59,613 bases of DNA from NCBI GenBank assembly GCA_016930085.1, contig JAFGHO010000065.1:1-59613 (forward strand), read 5' to 3'. The stretch is from Spirochaetales bacterium. Lineage in GTDB: Bacteria > Spirochaetota > Spirochaetia > SZUA-6 > JAFGRV01. The position numbers were made by a program, and so were the translations under genes. The notes beneath the pieces were generated by a model that had not been told where the DNA came from, made no database searches, and saw only the letters and a program-made list of their open reading frames with translations. Below, one piece after another: positions 9,477-18,300 of this stretch (the stretch's first letter is position 1; each line of letters begins with the position of its first letter).

Positions 9477-10084
9477 ATACGTCAAGACAAAAAATACTCA
9501 CGACTATAAACCGTATTGGATACGGGTATGCTCATGTTTTTAAAAATCTGTTTTTTTCATTATTGCTCGTTTTAATATTATTGGTAACAAGTATTATCAT
9601 CGTTGTCCCTTTCTGGTTTTTTTCAACCTCCTTTACGATGAGTTATACGATATTTGTCATTGTATTGTTCTTGGTAATCGCGCTTTTCCTTTTGATATGG
9701 AAGATATCGAAAGGAAAGCATTGGAAGAAAATAGGGATGTTTTTCGCCCTTCTTGTCGAATTTGTTATGATACTTGCCCTCTATATGAATGAAGCGGTGG
9801 AAATCAATATTATCGCCGTACTATTATCGTTTGAGTTTCTTTTTTTTCTGACATTAATTAAGAAAAAAACCGAACTGATATTTCCCGGAATGGCAAAAAT
9901 TATTATATTTATTGCTTTTTGCGGTCTTGTCTATGCAGTCTCTGTTTGTATAAGCAGAAATCTGTTATGGCTGGGAATACCCGTAGGGATCGTTTATTTT
10001 CTCATCTTTGGCAATCTTGTTTATGAAAAACAGAAGAATTTTAAGAAATATTTTCTCGAAAAGACCCGTGAAAAGGAAGCATAG
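9473..10084 (+). CDS. Small multi-pass membrane protein of unknown function
   Basis: I do not recognise this 203-residue protein. It contains about six hydrophobic segments (around residues 22-47, 50-74, 84-102, 106-122, 133-152 and 160-180), with a basic N-terminus and a very basic C-terminal tail (KQKNFKKYFLEKTREK). It overlaps the TPR lipoprotein gene by four bases and the M23 peptidase gene by 62 bases, so it belongs to the same tightly packed operon and presumably acts with those envelope proteins. No catalytic motif is visible. Confidence 0.65.
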   Translation: MNTSRQKILTTINRIGYGYAHVFKNLFFSLLLVLILLVTSIIIVVPFWFFSTSFTMSYTIFVIVLFLVIALFLLIWKISKGKHWKKIGMFFALLVEFVMILALYMNEAVEINIIAVLLSFEFLFFLTLIKKKTELIFPGMAKIIIFIAFCGLVYAVSVCISRNLLWLGIPVGIVYFLIFGNLVYEKQKNFKKYFLEKTREKEA

Positions 10085-10982
10085 ACTCATAATATATTTC
10101 CTCTTGAACCTGTTCTTTATACGGGATATGTATGCCGATTATCCCGAACTTACATCGTTATCCAATTCGGACATACTTTACAAACAGCTTCAGGATGATA
10201 TAAGCGCATATTACCGGAGTCTCTACTCCGGAAAAGAGAAAGGAAGGCCGCCACTCACTTTTTTTACGTATTCAATTGAAACGAAGGATGACCTGTTTTC
10301 GGTGTCCGCTAAGGTTAATATTCCATACGAAACACTTGCGACATTGAACAGAATCGGAAATACATCTTTTTTTCGAGATGTCGGGATGATCATCATTCCG
10401 AATACCCCCGGAATATTTGTTCCCGATGATCCCGAATCCGACCTTGAACAGATAATGCACAGCTTCAGACTTCAGGGCGGCGCCGGATCGGGTAATGGCG
10501 TCATTGTAATGGCAAAAATCAGAGAGAAAATGCAGAAATTTTATTTTTTTCCAGGAAGCAGATTCCATCCGGTCGAGCGTGCATATTTTCTCCAGATTCT
10601 TTTCCGCTTCCCCGTCAGGACGGGAAAAGTCACCTCTGCTTTCGGAAACAGAAAAAATCCTTTTTCCGGTCATCCGGAAGTCCATAATGGCATCGATATA
10701 GGGGCAAAGGCAGGTTCGGATGTCTATGCGGCACGTGATGGAAAAATAATAGAAACGGGATATAGTGAGATATATGGCAACTATATTCTGATTTCACATC
10801 CGGGAGGGTATCAATCTTTTTATGGACATTTAAAGGAAATTTGTGTAACATTATTGCAGGAGGTGTATTCGGGAATGATTATCGGAAAAGTCGGTACAAC
10901 GGGACGTTCGACCGGACCTCATCTTCATTTTGAAATAAGAAGGAACGGGAAAGCGCAAGATCCCGCTACTTTTTTTGATTAA
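10023..10982 (+). CDS. M23-family (LytM-type) metallopeptidase with LysM-like domain
   Basis: This exported protein likely cuts peptidoglycan cross-bridges or regulates amidases. A basic N-terminus and hydrophobic stretch (HRLIIYFLLNLFFIRDMYA) form a signal peptide or anchor. Residues ~80-135 look LysM-like (FSVSAKVNIPYETLATLNRI). The C-terminal half is a LytM/M23 domain with zinc ligands in HNGIDIG and HLHFE and the catalytic-region histidine in FYGHL; all are present, so it is predicted active. The ATG at 10023 is the likely start, although no Shine-Dalgarno precedes it; the gene begins inside the preceding one, so coupling may replace it. Confidence 0.88.
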   Translation: MKNRRILRNIFSKRPVKRKHRLIIYFLLNLFFIRDMYADYPELTSLSNSDILYKQLQDDISAYYRSLYSGKEKGRPPLTFFTYSIETKDDLFSVSAKVNIPYETLATLNRIGNTSFFRDVGMIIIPNTPGIFVPDDPESDLEQIMHSFRLQGGAGSGNGVIVMAKIREKMQKFYFFPGSRFHPVERAYFLQILFRFPVRTGKVTSAFGNRKNPFSGHPEVHNGIDIGAKAGSDVYAARDGKIIETGYSEIYGNYILISHPGGYQSFYGHLKEICVTLLQEVYSGMIIGKVGTTGRSTGPHLHFEIRRNGKAQDPATFFD

Positions 10983-10990
10983 CCGGGTTT

Positions 10991-11992
10991 ATGACAATGA
11001 GATATTTTTATAATACTGTACTCACAATCATATGGGTGGCCTTGTTTACCGTAACCGCTTTTTCGGAGACTATCAGGGGTCCGATTATCGATCATATCGT
11101 TATCGAAGGGGAGGCCGGTTACAGAAAACAGGCGGAAGTCAAAGCGGGAGGTCTCATTTTTGTCTCTCTTGGTGAAAATAAAAGGTTTCTTAAGGGACTT
11201 CAGCTTCAAATCAACATGAGTGATCTGCTTAAACGGTATTCGGACTGTTTCGCCCTGGAATTATATCATTCGATTTCTCCCGATCCGGATACGGGCATTG
11301 TCGAGTTCAGCGGGAAACGGGTGTTTTTTAATGTCCTTCCCGTACTCAATAAACTCTATGTGATAATACCGGTGGGCGAAAATGGAGGTAATTCCGGATA
11401 TCGACAACCCGATAAATTCGTCCTTTCGGTCCCGATACCGTTCGACCGCTTTCCGATTCTCATCTCGATTCAACCTGTCGCCAAGGGTGTTCCGGATTCT
11501 GTCCTTGAAAAGGATTTTTATTTTAATATCGAACCGGAACTCGATAAAAAGGGTATTTTGGAGCTTTCAATCAAAAAACCTGCCGGTTTGGAATCACGAT
11601 TATATGATATCTATATCGATGATGTTCTCCTTGACGGAACACAAAACTCTTACATTTTTCCTGAAGGTCTCCATTCTCTTAAGGTGAGATCCGAAACGTT
11701 TACGGAAGAAAATACCAGTTTTTCGATAGAAGCGGGAAAAACAACACGGATAGAAATCATACTAAAGCGTAGTAAACCTATTCTTATTGTCGATGCGATC
11801 GAAGGAGCATCGCTTTTCCTGGATGGAGAAAAACTAAATATCACCTCAGGTGAGGAAATGGCGATTGAAGAAGGCCCTCATACGATTCTAATAAAAATAG
11901 GTAGTCAGACAATAACAAAAAAGATTGATGTAATAAGCGGAAAAAGGTATATTATATCGCTGATTTTTGATATAATAATAAAGGAAAACTAA
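10991..11992 (+). CDS. Exported protein with two PEGA domains
   Basis: The 333-residue protein starts with a cleavable signal peptide (hydrophobic residues ~8-22, cleavage near FSET). Residues ~25-190 form a beta-rich region I cannot assign. The C-terminal third carries two PEGA-type beta domains in tandem (LYDIYIDDVLLDG to TTRIEIIL, then ILIVDAIEGASLFLDGEKL to GKRYIISLIF); the family is named for a PEGA motif and is common in surface proteins. It follows the M23 gene by 8 bp and is the last gene before a terminator at 12085. It may be a periplasmic or surface structural partner of the peptidoglycan enzymes upstream (inference). Confidence 0.7.
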   Translation: MTMRYFYNTVLTIIWVALFTVTAFSETIRGPIIDHIVIEGEAGYRKQAEVKAGGLIFVSLGENKRFLKGLQLQINMSDLLKRYSDCFALELYHSISPDPDTGIVEFSGKRVFFNVLPVLNKLYVIIPVGENGGNSGYRQPDKFVLSVPIPFDRFPILISIQPVAKGVPDSVLEKDFYFNIEPELDKKGILELSIKKPAGLESRLYDIYIDDVLLDGTQNSYIFPEGLHSLKVRSETFTEENTSFSIEAGKTTRIEIILKRSKPILIVDAIEGASLFLDGEKLNITSGEEMAIEEGPHTILIKIGSQTITKKIDVISGKRYIISLIFDIIIKEN

Positions 11993-12084
11993 TTTTTTAT
12001 ACGGTCGAAGTCGATAATATCAATGTCGGTGACCTATATAGTTCCCCTCCCAGTTACTATATTACACCGGCATTTTGAGGAATA

Positions 12085-12118
12085 GGTCGGCTCTTTCAAG
12101 AGTCGGCCTGTTTTTTTT
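12085..12118 (+). terminator. Rho-independent terminator
   Basis: A 9-bp stem (GGTCGGCTC with GAGTCGGCC, two G-U pairs) closes a six-base loop and is followed by TG and eight Ts. It lies 93 bp after the PEGA gene and ends the envelope operon. Confidence 0.85.
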
Positions 12119-12287
12119 ATGTAAAGATCTCTATCGACGATAAAGCAATCAAAATGTCGAAAATAATTAAAAAATACACGAATTTTAAAAAACAATAGGA
12201 TTTCTCGGAAAAAGACGCCTGTACGGGATTTTTACCCCAAGGAGGAAGCAACGGTACGGATCGTCACGAGAATTGCGGTAAATAGTA

Positions 12288-12316
12288 TTGACAATTTTTA
12301 TATCCCGTTTTAATGT
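12288..12316 (+). promoter_or_regulatory. Promoter placed to give a leaderless transcript
   Basis: TTGACA (12288-12293), 17-bp spacer, TAATGT (12311-12316). Normal spacing puts the transcription start at about 12322-12324, on the ATG at 12322 of the next gene, which has no Shine-Dalgarno. Confidence 0.45.
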
Positions 12317-12321
12317 TATAC

Positions 12322-14871
12322 ATGTCATTTCCACGTCGAAAAAAACTTGTTGTCGATATACTGTTGGGAATTATTTTTGTTTTAGCCGTTGTCTTTGGGG
12401 TGCTGTTGGGACTTTCTCTTGCCGTCATGCACAGCGTCAATCTTGAAGAACTTGATCCGACAAAATCGGCCTTACCCACGCAGATTTTTGATATTAATGG
12501 AGAGCTTATATCGGAATTTTATACCGATGAACGACGGGAGATCGTCTCCCTTGACGTCATACCCGATCATCTCGTACATGCCATTCTCACAAGAGAAGAT
12601 CAGGATTTTTATAGTCATCCCGGTTTCAACATAAAAAGAATCATAAGTGCCGCTTTTCATTTGATGATAGGTCAGTATGCCGGAGGAGGAAGCACGATTA
12701 CACAGCAGGTCGCAAAAAACCGGTACTGTGACCGAACCGAGTTCACCCTGAGTAGAAAACTGGTCGAGTTATGGTACGCTTTCCAGCTCGAACGCCAATA
12801 TACAAAAAATGAAATACTCGAGTTTTATATCAATGAAGTCCCTTTCGGAGGTGGTACGAATGGTGTTGAAGCCGCTTCCCTGTATTATTTCGGCCATTCC
12901 GCTCGTGAGATAACCCTCGCAGAATCCGTTATTCTGGCAAATCTTATCGCGGCACCCACAAAATATTCTCCCTTTCAGAATCCGGATACCGCCAGAAAAA
13001 GGCAGCAGGAAATTCTCGAACAGATGGTGGCACTCGGATATACAACGGAAGAAGAAGCGGACAAATCCTACAGGGAATATTGGGCGAGTTATGATTACAC
13101 ACGCGCCGGCGGCGGAATGTATGAGTTCCGGACGGATAACGCTCCATGGTTCAGCTGGTATATATTTTCACAACTCGAAGAACTCGGATTCAATGCCGAT
13201 GCCATTTATAAAGGGGGGCTCAAGGTCTATACGACCCTTAATCTCGAATATCAGGAACTGGCACGCGAAATCATGGTCAGATCAATTGAAAATGTCAATA
13301 AAAAGTACGAGAATGTAAAAAATACACGGCTGCAATATGGTGATAAAGTATTTCTACCGATTATCGACCTGCTTTCGCTTACATTTAATATAAGGGATAT
13401 TCGCACGGCAGGACAAAAGGAACGGCAGCGGGCAATCCAATATTACCGGGAACATCTTAACCCTCTGGTCGATTTAATGTCGACAATGTTCGGGGACGAT
13501 GATTTAAAAATGTGTGCCGATTCTATCCATGAAAAAGAAAAGAAAATTGTGAAAAAGACAGAGGTTGAAGGTGCGCTTGTCTGTATCGATTCACGAACGG
13601 GACATATTTTAGCAATGGTCGGCGGAAGCAGCCTCTCAAGCAGGACGAACTGGTTCAACAGGGCCGTCGATGCAAAAGTTCAGCCCGGTTCAGCATTCAA
13701 GCCGCTTTATTATTCGGCCGCGATAGAGGACGGGGTATTAACGCCGGCATCAATGATCGTCGACGCGCCGGTGATATTCTGGAATGACGATGGGACGCCG
13801 TATACGCCGCTCAATTATAAAGGCCGGTGGTACGGAAGGGTATTGGCAAGATATGCCCTGGCCAAGTCACTCAATGTTCCTTCTCTCAAGGTCTTGAGCC
13901 GTGTCGGATTCGACAGGGCGATAGCAAACGCGAGCAAGATGCTGGGAATAAAGGATAAAAGGGAAATAGAGAGTAATTTCCCGAGAAAATATCCGCTCGG
14001 GCTTGGAATTGCCGAAGTGTCTCCCCTGCAGATGGCACGGGCATATGCGACGTTTCCGAATGAAGGGATGGCGGTCGAACCGATCGGTATCCGGTTTATC
14101 GAAGACCGTCACGGCAAGAAAATCAGGGAGCCGGAGAAGGAATTACGTGCACGGCAAAAACAGGGCGGAAACGCGTTGAGGATCATGAGTCAGCAGACAG
14201 CCTATATTATGACAGATATGATGAAGAGTGTCGTCAGTTACGGAACCCTTGCGGGACAGGCAAGGAAATTCAAGGACAGGCCGATTGCAGGAAAGACGGG
14301 GACGACACAGAACTGGTCGGATGCCTGGGCAGTAGGGTTTACACCACAGATTACGACGTCCGTATGGTTCGGATTCGATACGCCGGGCAATTCGCTGGGT
14401 GTCGATCTGAACGGGGCCGCGATTGCCGGGCCTGTATGGGGAGAGTTCATGTATCGGCTTCACAACAACCTCCCTGTGGAAGAATTTAAAAAACCTGAAA
14501 CGGGATTAATCGAGGTTGAAATATGCGCGAAATCGGGATTGTTACCGGACCTCGAAGGATATTGTAAAAATGAGACGAGACTCGAGTTGTTTAAAAAAGG
14601 AACCGAGCCAAAGACGTACTGCGATCTCCATCGGACTGAAAGCGAACGGCGGGCTAAAATAAAATCGAAATTACATGACGCACTTTATTATGATGATCCA
14701 CAGGAAATAAGTATGTCTGAATTCGAAAAAAGTCTTGCAGAGGATACGGAAGGAGAAACGGTATCAGGGGTTACACCGGAACCGGAGGATGCTGAAAGCG
14801 GGAATTACATCGATTATGATGAGGAAGATGAAGTTGATATTTTTCAGAATAACCCTCTGCTTGATGAGTAG
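12322..14871 (+). CDS. mrcA: Class A penicillin-binding protein 1A
   Basis: A bifunctional peptidoglycan synthase that polymerises glycan strands and cross-links them in the periplasm. A cytoplasmic basic tip and one transmembrane helix (about residues 9-36) lead into a GT51 transglycosylase domain with catalytic Glu at EDQDFYSHPG (about residue 92) and GGSTITQQVAKN. The transpeptidase domain has all three motifs: SAFK (Ser457), SLN (Ser516) and KTGT (Lys658). The acidic, Glu/Asp-rich C-terminal tail of ~130 residues includes CAKSGLLPDLEGYCKNE, a PBP1A-like extension. Two Met starts exist (12313, 12322); the promoter position favours 12322. The ParB-like gene follows 46 bp later. Confidence 0.93.
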   Translation: MSFPRRKKLVVDILLGIIFVLAVVFGVLLGLSLAVMHSVNLEELDPTKSALPTQIFDINGELISEFYTDERREIVSLDVIPDHLVHAILTREDQDFYSHPGFNIKRIISAAFHLMIGQYAGGGSTITQQVAKNRYCDRTEFTLSRKLVELWYAFQLERQYTKNEILEFYINEVPFGGGTNGVEAASLYYFGHSAREITLAESVILANLIAAPTKYSPFQNPDTARKRQQEILEQMVALGYTTEEEADKSYREYWASYDYTRAGGGMYEFRTDNAPWFSWYIFSQLEELGFNADAIYKGGLKVYTTLNLEYQELAREIMVRSIENVNKKYENVKNTRLQYGDKVFLPIIDLLSLTFNIRDIRTAGQKERQRAIQYYREHLNPLVDLMSTMFGDDDLKMCADSIHEKEKKIVKKTEVEGALVCIDSRTGHILAMVGGSSLSSRTNWFNRAVDAKVQPGSAFKPLYYSAAIEDGVLTPASMIVDAPVIFWNDDGTPYTPLNYKGRWYGRVLARYALAKSLNVPSLKVLSRVGFDRAIANASKMLGIKDKREIESNFPRKYPLGLGIAEVSPLQMARAYATFPNEGMAVEPIGIRFIEDRHGKKIREPEKELRARQKQGGNALRIMSQQTAYIMTDMMKSVVSYGTLAGQARKFKDRPIAGKTGTTQNWSDAWAVGFTPQITTSVWFGFDTPGNSLGVDLNGAAIAGPVWGEFMYRLHNNLPVEEFKKPETGLIEVEICAKSGLLPDLEGYCKNETRLELFKKGTEPKTYCDLHRTESERRAKIKSKLHDALYYDDPQEISMSEFEKSLAEDTEGETVSGVTPEPEDAESGNYIDYDEEDEVDIFQNNPLLDE

Positions 14872-14917
14872 AAACCGGCGTCAGGCAATTATCCTGCGAT
14901 GAAAGGATTGTATCGGT

Positions 14918-15328
14918 ATGCAACTTCCTGTTGATGCAATAAAAATTAAAAAACGAATACGAAAAGATCTGGGTGACCTCTCTCCGCTTGTAGCAAGTAT
15001 TAAAAAATACGGACAATTGAGTCCGATCATCGTCGATCCGGACTATATATTGATTGCAGGGCACAGAAGGCTCGAGGCGGTAAAACGACTGGGTTTACGG
15101 ACAATAGAAGTCATTGTCACCGACAGTGAGAATGAGATCGATAAGATCGAGATCGAACTCGAAGAGAATATACAACGGAGAAATCTTTCGACAGATGAAA
15201 TTTCAGACGGCATTAACACCCTGCACAGGCTGAGGAATCCGAATATAATTCAGCGGATTATCAATTTTTTCAAACGGCTTTTTCGATGGCTGATTAAAAA
15301 CCTGAGAAATGGCAAAACACGCTCCTAG
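14918..15328 (+). CDS. Short ParB/sulfiredoxin-fold protein with cationic C-terminal helix
   Basis: The 136-residue protein is essentially one ParB N-terminal domain: LSPLVASIKKYGQLSPIIV, then GHRRLEAVKRLG (residues 48-59, the nucleotide-binding GxRR-type motif) and IELEENIQRRNLS (79-91). It lacks the helix-turn-helix and dimerisation domains of chromosome-partitioning ParB, so it is not the segregation protein. Residues 109-130 (IIQRIINFFKRLFRW and following) form a strongly amphipathic, cationic helix that could lie on a membrane. It follows the PBP1A gene by 46 bp. ParB folds can bind or hydrolyse CTP/ATP; a regulatory link to cell-wall synthesis is only an inference. Its stop overlaps the opposing CHAT gene stop. 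Confidence 0.75.
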   Translation: MQLPVDAIKIKKRIRKDLGDLSPLVASIKKYGQLSPIIVDPDYILIAGHRRLEAVKRLGLRTIEVIVTDSENEIDKIEIELEENIQRRNLSTDEISDGINTLHRLRNPNIIQRIINFFKRLFRWLIKNLRNGKTRS

Positions 15329-18300
15329 CGCCAGTTTCCAATCATGATGAACGGGGCCCAATAGAATGGGTGTGAGTAGCGTTTGTCGCGTAGCAGCATA
15401 AGCTGAGCCGTCCGTAACGCGTCGAGTTTATCGTTATCAACGTCATTGAGTTCCCTATAAAATGATATGACAAATTCACTTGTCGATACATCATCGACTT
15501 CCCAGAGTGTGGCGATAAGTGTCGGCGGACCGGCCATGGCGAAAGCTTCCGCCAAGGATAACAGCTCGGACCCGTTTCCCCCCGATGTATCCATCGCGGT
15601 CTGACAGGCGGAAAGAAATACAAGACCGGTTTTTTCTCGAAGTGCCGTGTATCCGGCAACTTCGAGCAATGTCAGTCTTTTTTCTTCATTTGTTTTCCCG
15701 GCAAAAAGAAGATACGATTCGAGGGGATTATTGAGAATAACCCCATGAGTGGCGAGATGAATGATGTCGTAATTTTTGGCGTACATGAAAAATTTTTCTT
15801 TTGTCGCTTCCGATTTCGTCAAAATAACCGCGTTTGTCGTAAATACTTCTTTTTTAAGCATTTCTATTTCTTTCGATGCAGCAGGGAGACTGCCGTCGGG
15901 ATTACCGAGCGCGAGAATATTCTTTAATTTCCTTTTGTCTGCTTTAAGCATATCGGTGAACGTCGCGGAAGTCGTGTATGAAACTCTTTTCGTTTCGACG
16001 AGATAATGGGGATCTGTACATTCATCGGTGATGAGGGCATGAAAGGGGAGGTAATAGAGAATACCGAAGGGAACGATCACTATGTTTTCGAACATTTCCA
16101 TTTCTTTCTCGACGGGTTTGATCAGGACGGTGTATAATTTTTTCCCTTCTTTGACAAGATCGTTCATCCGGGGAGAGTGAGGTTTCTGACATAATCGCAA
16201 GTAATCCAGTACGGAGCGTTCCAGTACGGCAGTTTCGATCTCGACGGATTTTGCAAAAAAGTAATCCTTTCCGATGCAAAAAATATAAAGACCATTATCC
16301 GAAATAAAATATTCAAGAATCAGGCTGCCTGCGGGTATATCCTTCTGAATATCGGCTAGTGTTGTCGGAGTGATTGTAAGGGCATCATACATTTTTCTGT
16401 TTTGAACCTTTAATTTTAGCATCCATTGATTGAACTCCCCTTCTGTTGTGGCAAGTGTGTTGCTTAGTATCCGTATTTTTACCTTGTCCTGTTCTTCGAC
16501 CGGTTTTCCCTTTTCCTCCTGAAGCTTTTTTTCGATAGCATCTTTCTTTTTCTCGTATTTGTCGACATTGACCAGCGTCTCCTTGAGAGTCGCGTCGAAA
16601 GCTTTCGGCTTTACTTCACCGAACGCATCCTTGATGATCTTGGATTTACTTTCTTCGATATACTTGAACGCTTCCTCCTGCCTGTCCCCCTTGATAAGGG
16701 CTTCGATAAGCCGTTTATAGACATTAATCTGACGTTCCTGTTCGGAAAAACCCTTTTTTTGAGTATCACTCGTTATCCTGTTTTTTATGGCGGAAAGAGT
16801 GTCGACGGCGGCAAGGTAATATTCAATCGCTTTCCCGCTGTTCTTTTTCGATTCATAATCGATACCGGCATTCAGCTGATATTTCCATTTCTCGGAATTA
16901 TTTCCAAGGGAGGTGGCTATTTCTATCGCTGAAAGATGACAGGCAAGCGCATCGTCGTATCGTTTCATTTTCTGTAATGTTTCACCCTTCTCATTAAGCC
17001 CTTGCATTTCCGTATATTTATTGTTCAAAGAGCGAACAATAGCGAGCCCTTCGTCGTGAAAGGCCAACGCACGTTTGTAATCATGTTGCCGTGAGTAAGT
17101 GACACCGATATTGGAGGTCGCCACGCCGTCAAGGAGCGTATAGCCGATAAGTCTCGCAATGGTAAGTGATTCGGTAAAACATTCGAGTGCCTTGTTGTAG
17201 TCTTTGGTAAACTCGAGGTGTACCCTGCCGATATCATTCAATGCAACCGAACGTTCGGATTTGTTTCCGAGGGCCGTCGCTGTATCCAGAAAGTGTCTGA
17301 AAGCCTTGAGTGCGTTGTCACCATCGCCGAGATCAAAATAAATATCACCTATCCCACGGTACGACCAGAGTTCATTCACGTGATCGTCATCTGCTCTTGC
17401 TTTCGTGAGCGCTTTCAGCTTGAAATCGAGGCCTTTCGAGTAATCGCCGCTGTCGACATAGGCACTCCCTATTTCGCTCAGTGTCGTTGCTTCGCCGCTT
17501 GAGTTCATTATTTTCTGATGGATCGAAAGCGCCCGCTCGTAATACTCGAACATGAGTTCGGTTTCCCCGAGAAGGCCAAAAGTACTGCCGAGTGGGACAA
17601 GGGTCATGGCCGCTTCATTTGAAAGATCATTATTCGAATGATAAATCTCTTGAGCCCGTTGTTTGTAATCCATCGTATTATCGAAATCACCGATACTTTT
17701 ATAATAATCACCTAACGATGATAGATAATGTGCTACAAGCGTCTCGTTGCCCGCCTCATCGGCCAGGATGCCCGCCTGCTTGTAGCAGGAGAGTGCGTCG
17801 GTATGGTTGAACATATTCGCATGGCACCATCCCATACGAAGGAGACACCATATTTCTCCTTCTTTCGCGCCAACTTCCCTGTAGGCAGAACGGGCCAGTT
17901 GTGCGTATTCAAGTGAATGTTCGTATTCGGCGCGGTTGTAGAAATCGCCTGAAATAGAGTAAAGGTGTTTCGCTTCTTTCCCCTTGCGGGCCGTTTCCAT
18001 GAGTTTGAAAACCGAATCAGGATCGGCTCCCTTTTGAACCGCCCTTTCAAAGTCGGTAAGCGCGTCATCGAAATACTCCCAGTAAAGATCGTTTTCACCG
18101 AGTTTACGATATACCGCAGGATCATCCGGATTCTTTTCAAGCAGTATTTGTGCGTCGATGTAGGCAATCCATGCGTTCAGGTTGTAGTTTTTTCTGATCC
18201 CGAAAGCCTTTTCGATATACGTTTTTGCCTGTTCGTATTTGCCAAGGCGACAGTACGAATATCCAAGATAGGCGAGGGCGACGGGATCGTTTCGTTTCAA

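Larger units (their letters stand above)
11993..12321. other. Intergenic region: terminator then promoter
   Basis: This 329-base stretch has no gene. It contains the rho-independent terminator of the mla-PEGA operon (12085-12118) and a promoter immediately before the penicillin-binding protein gene (12288-12316). I see nothing else in it. Confidence 0.6.
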
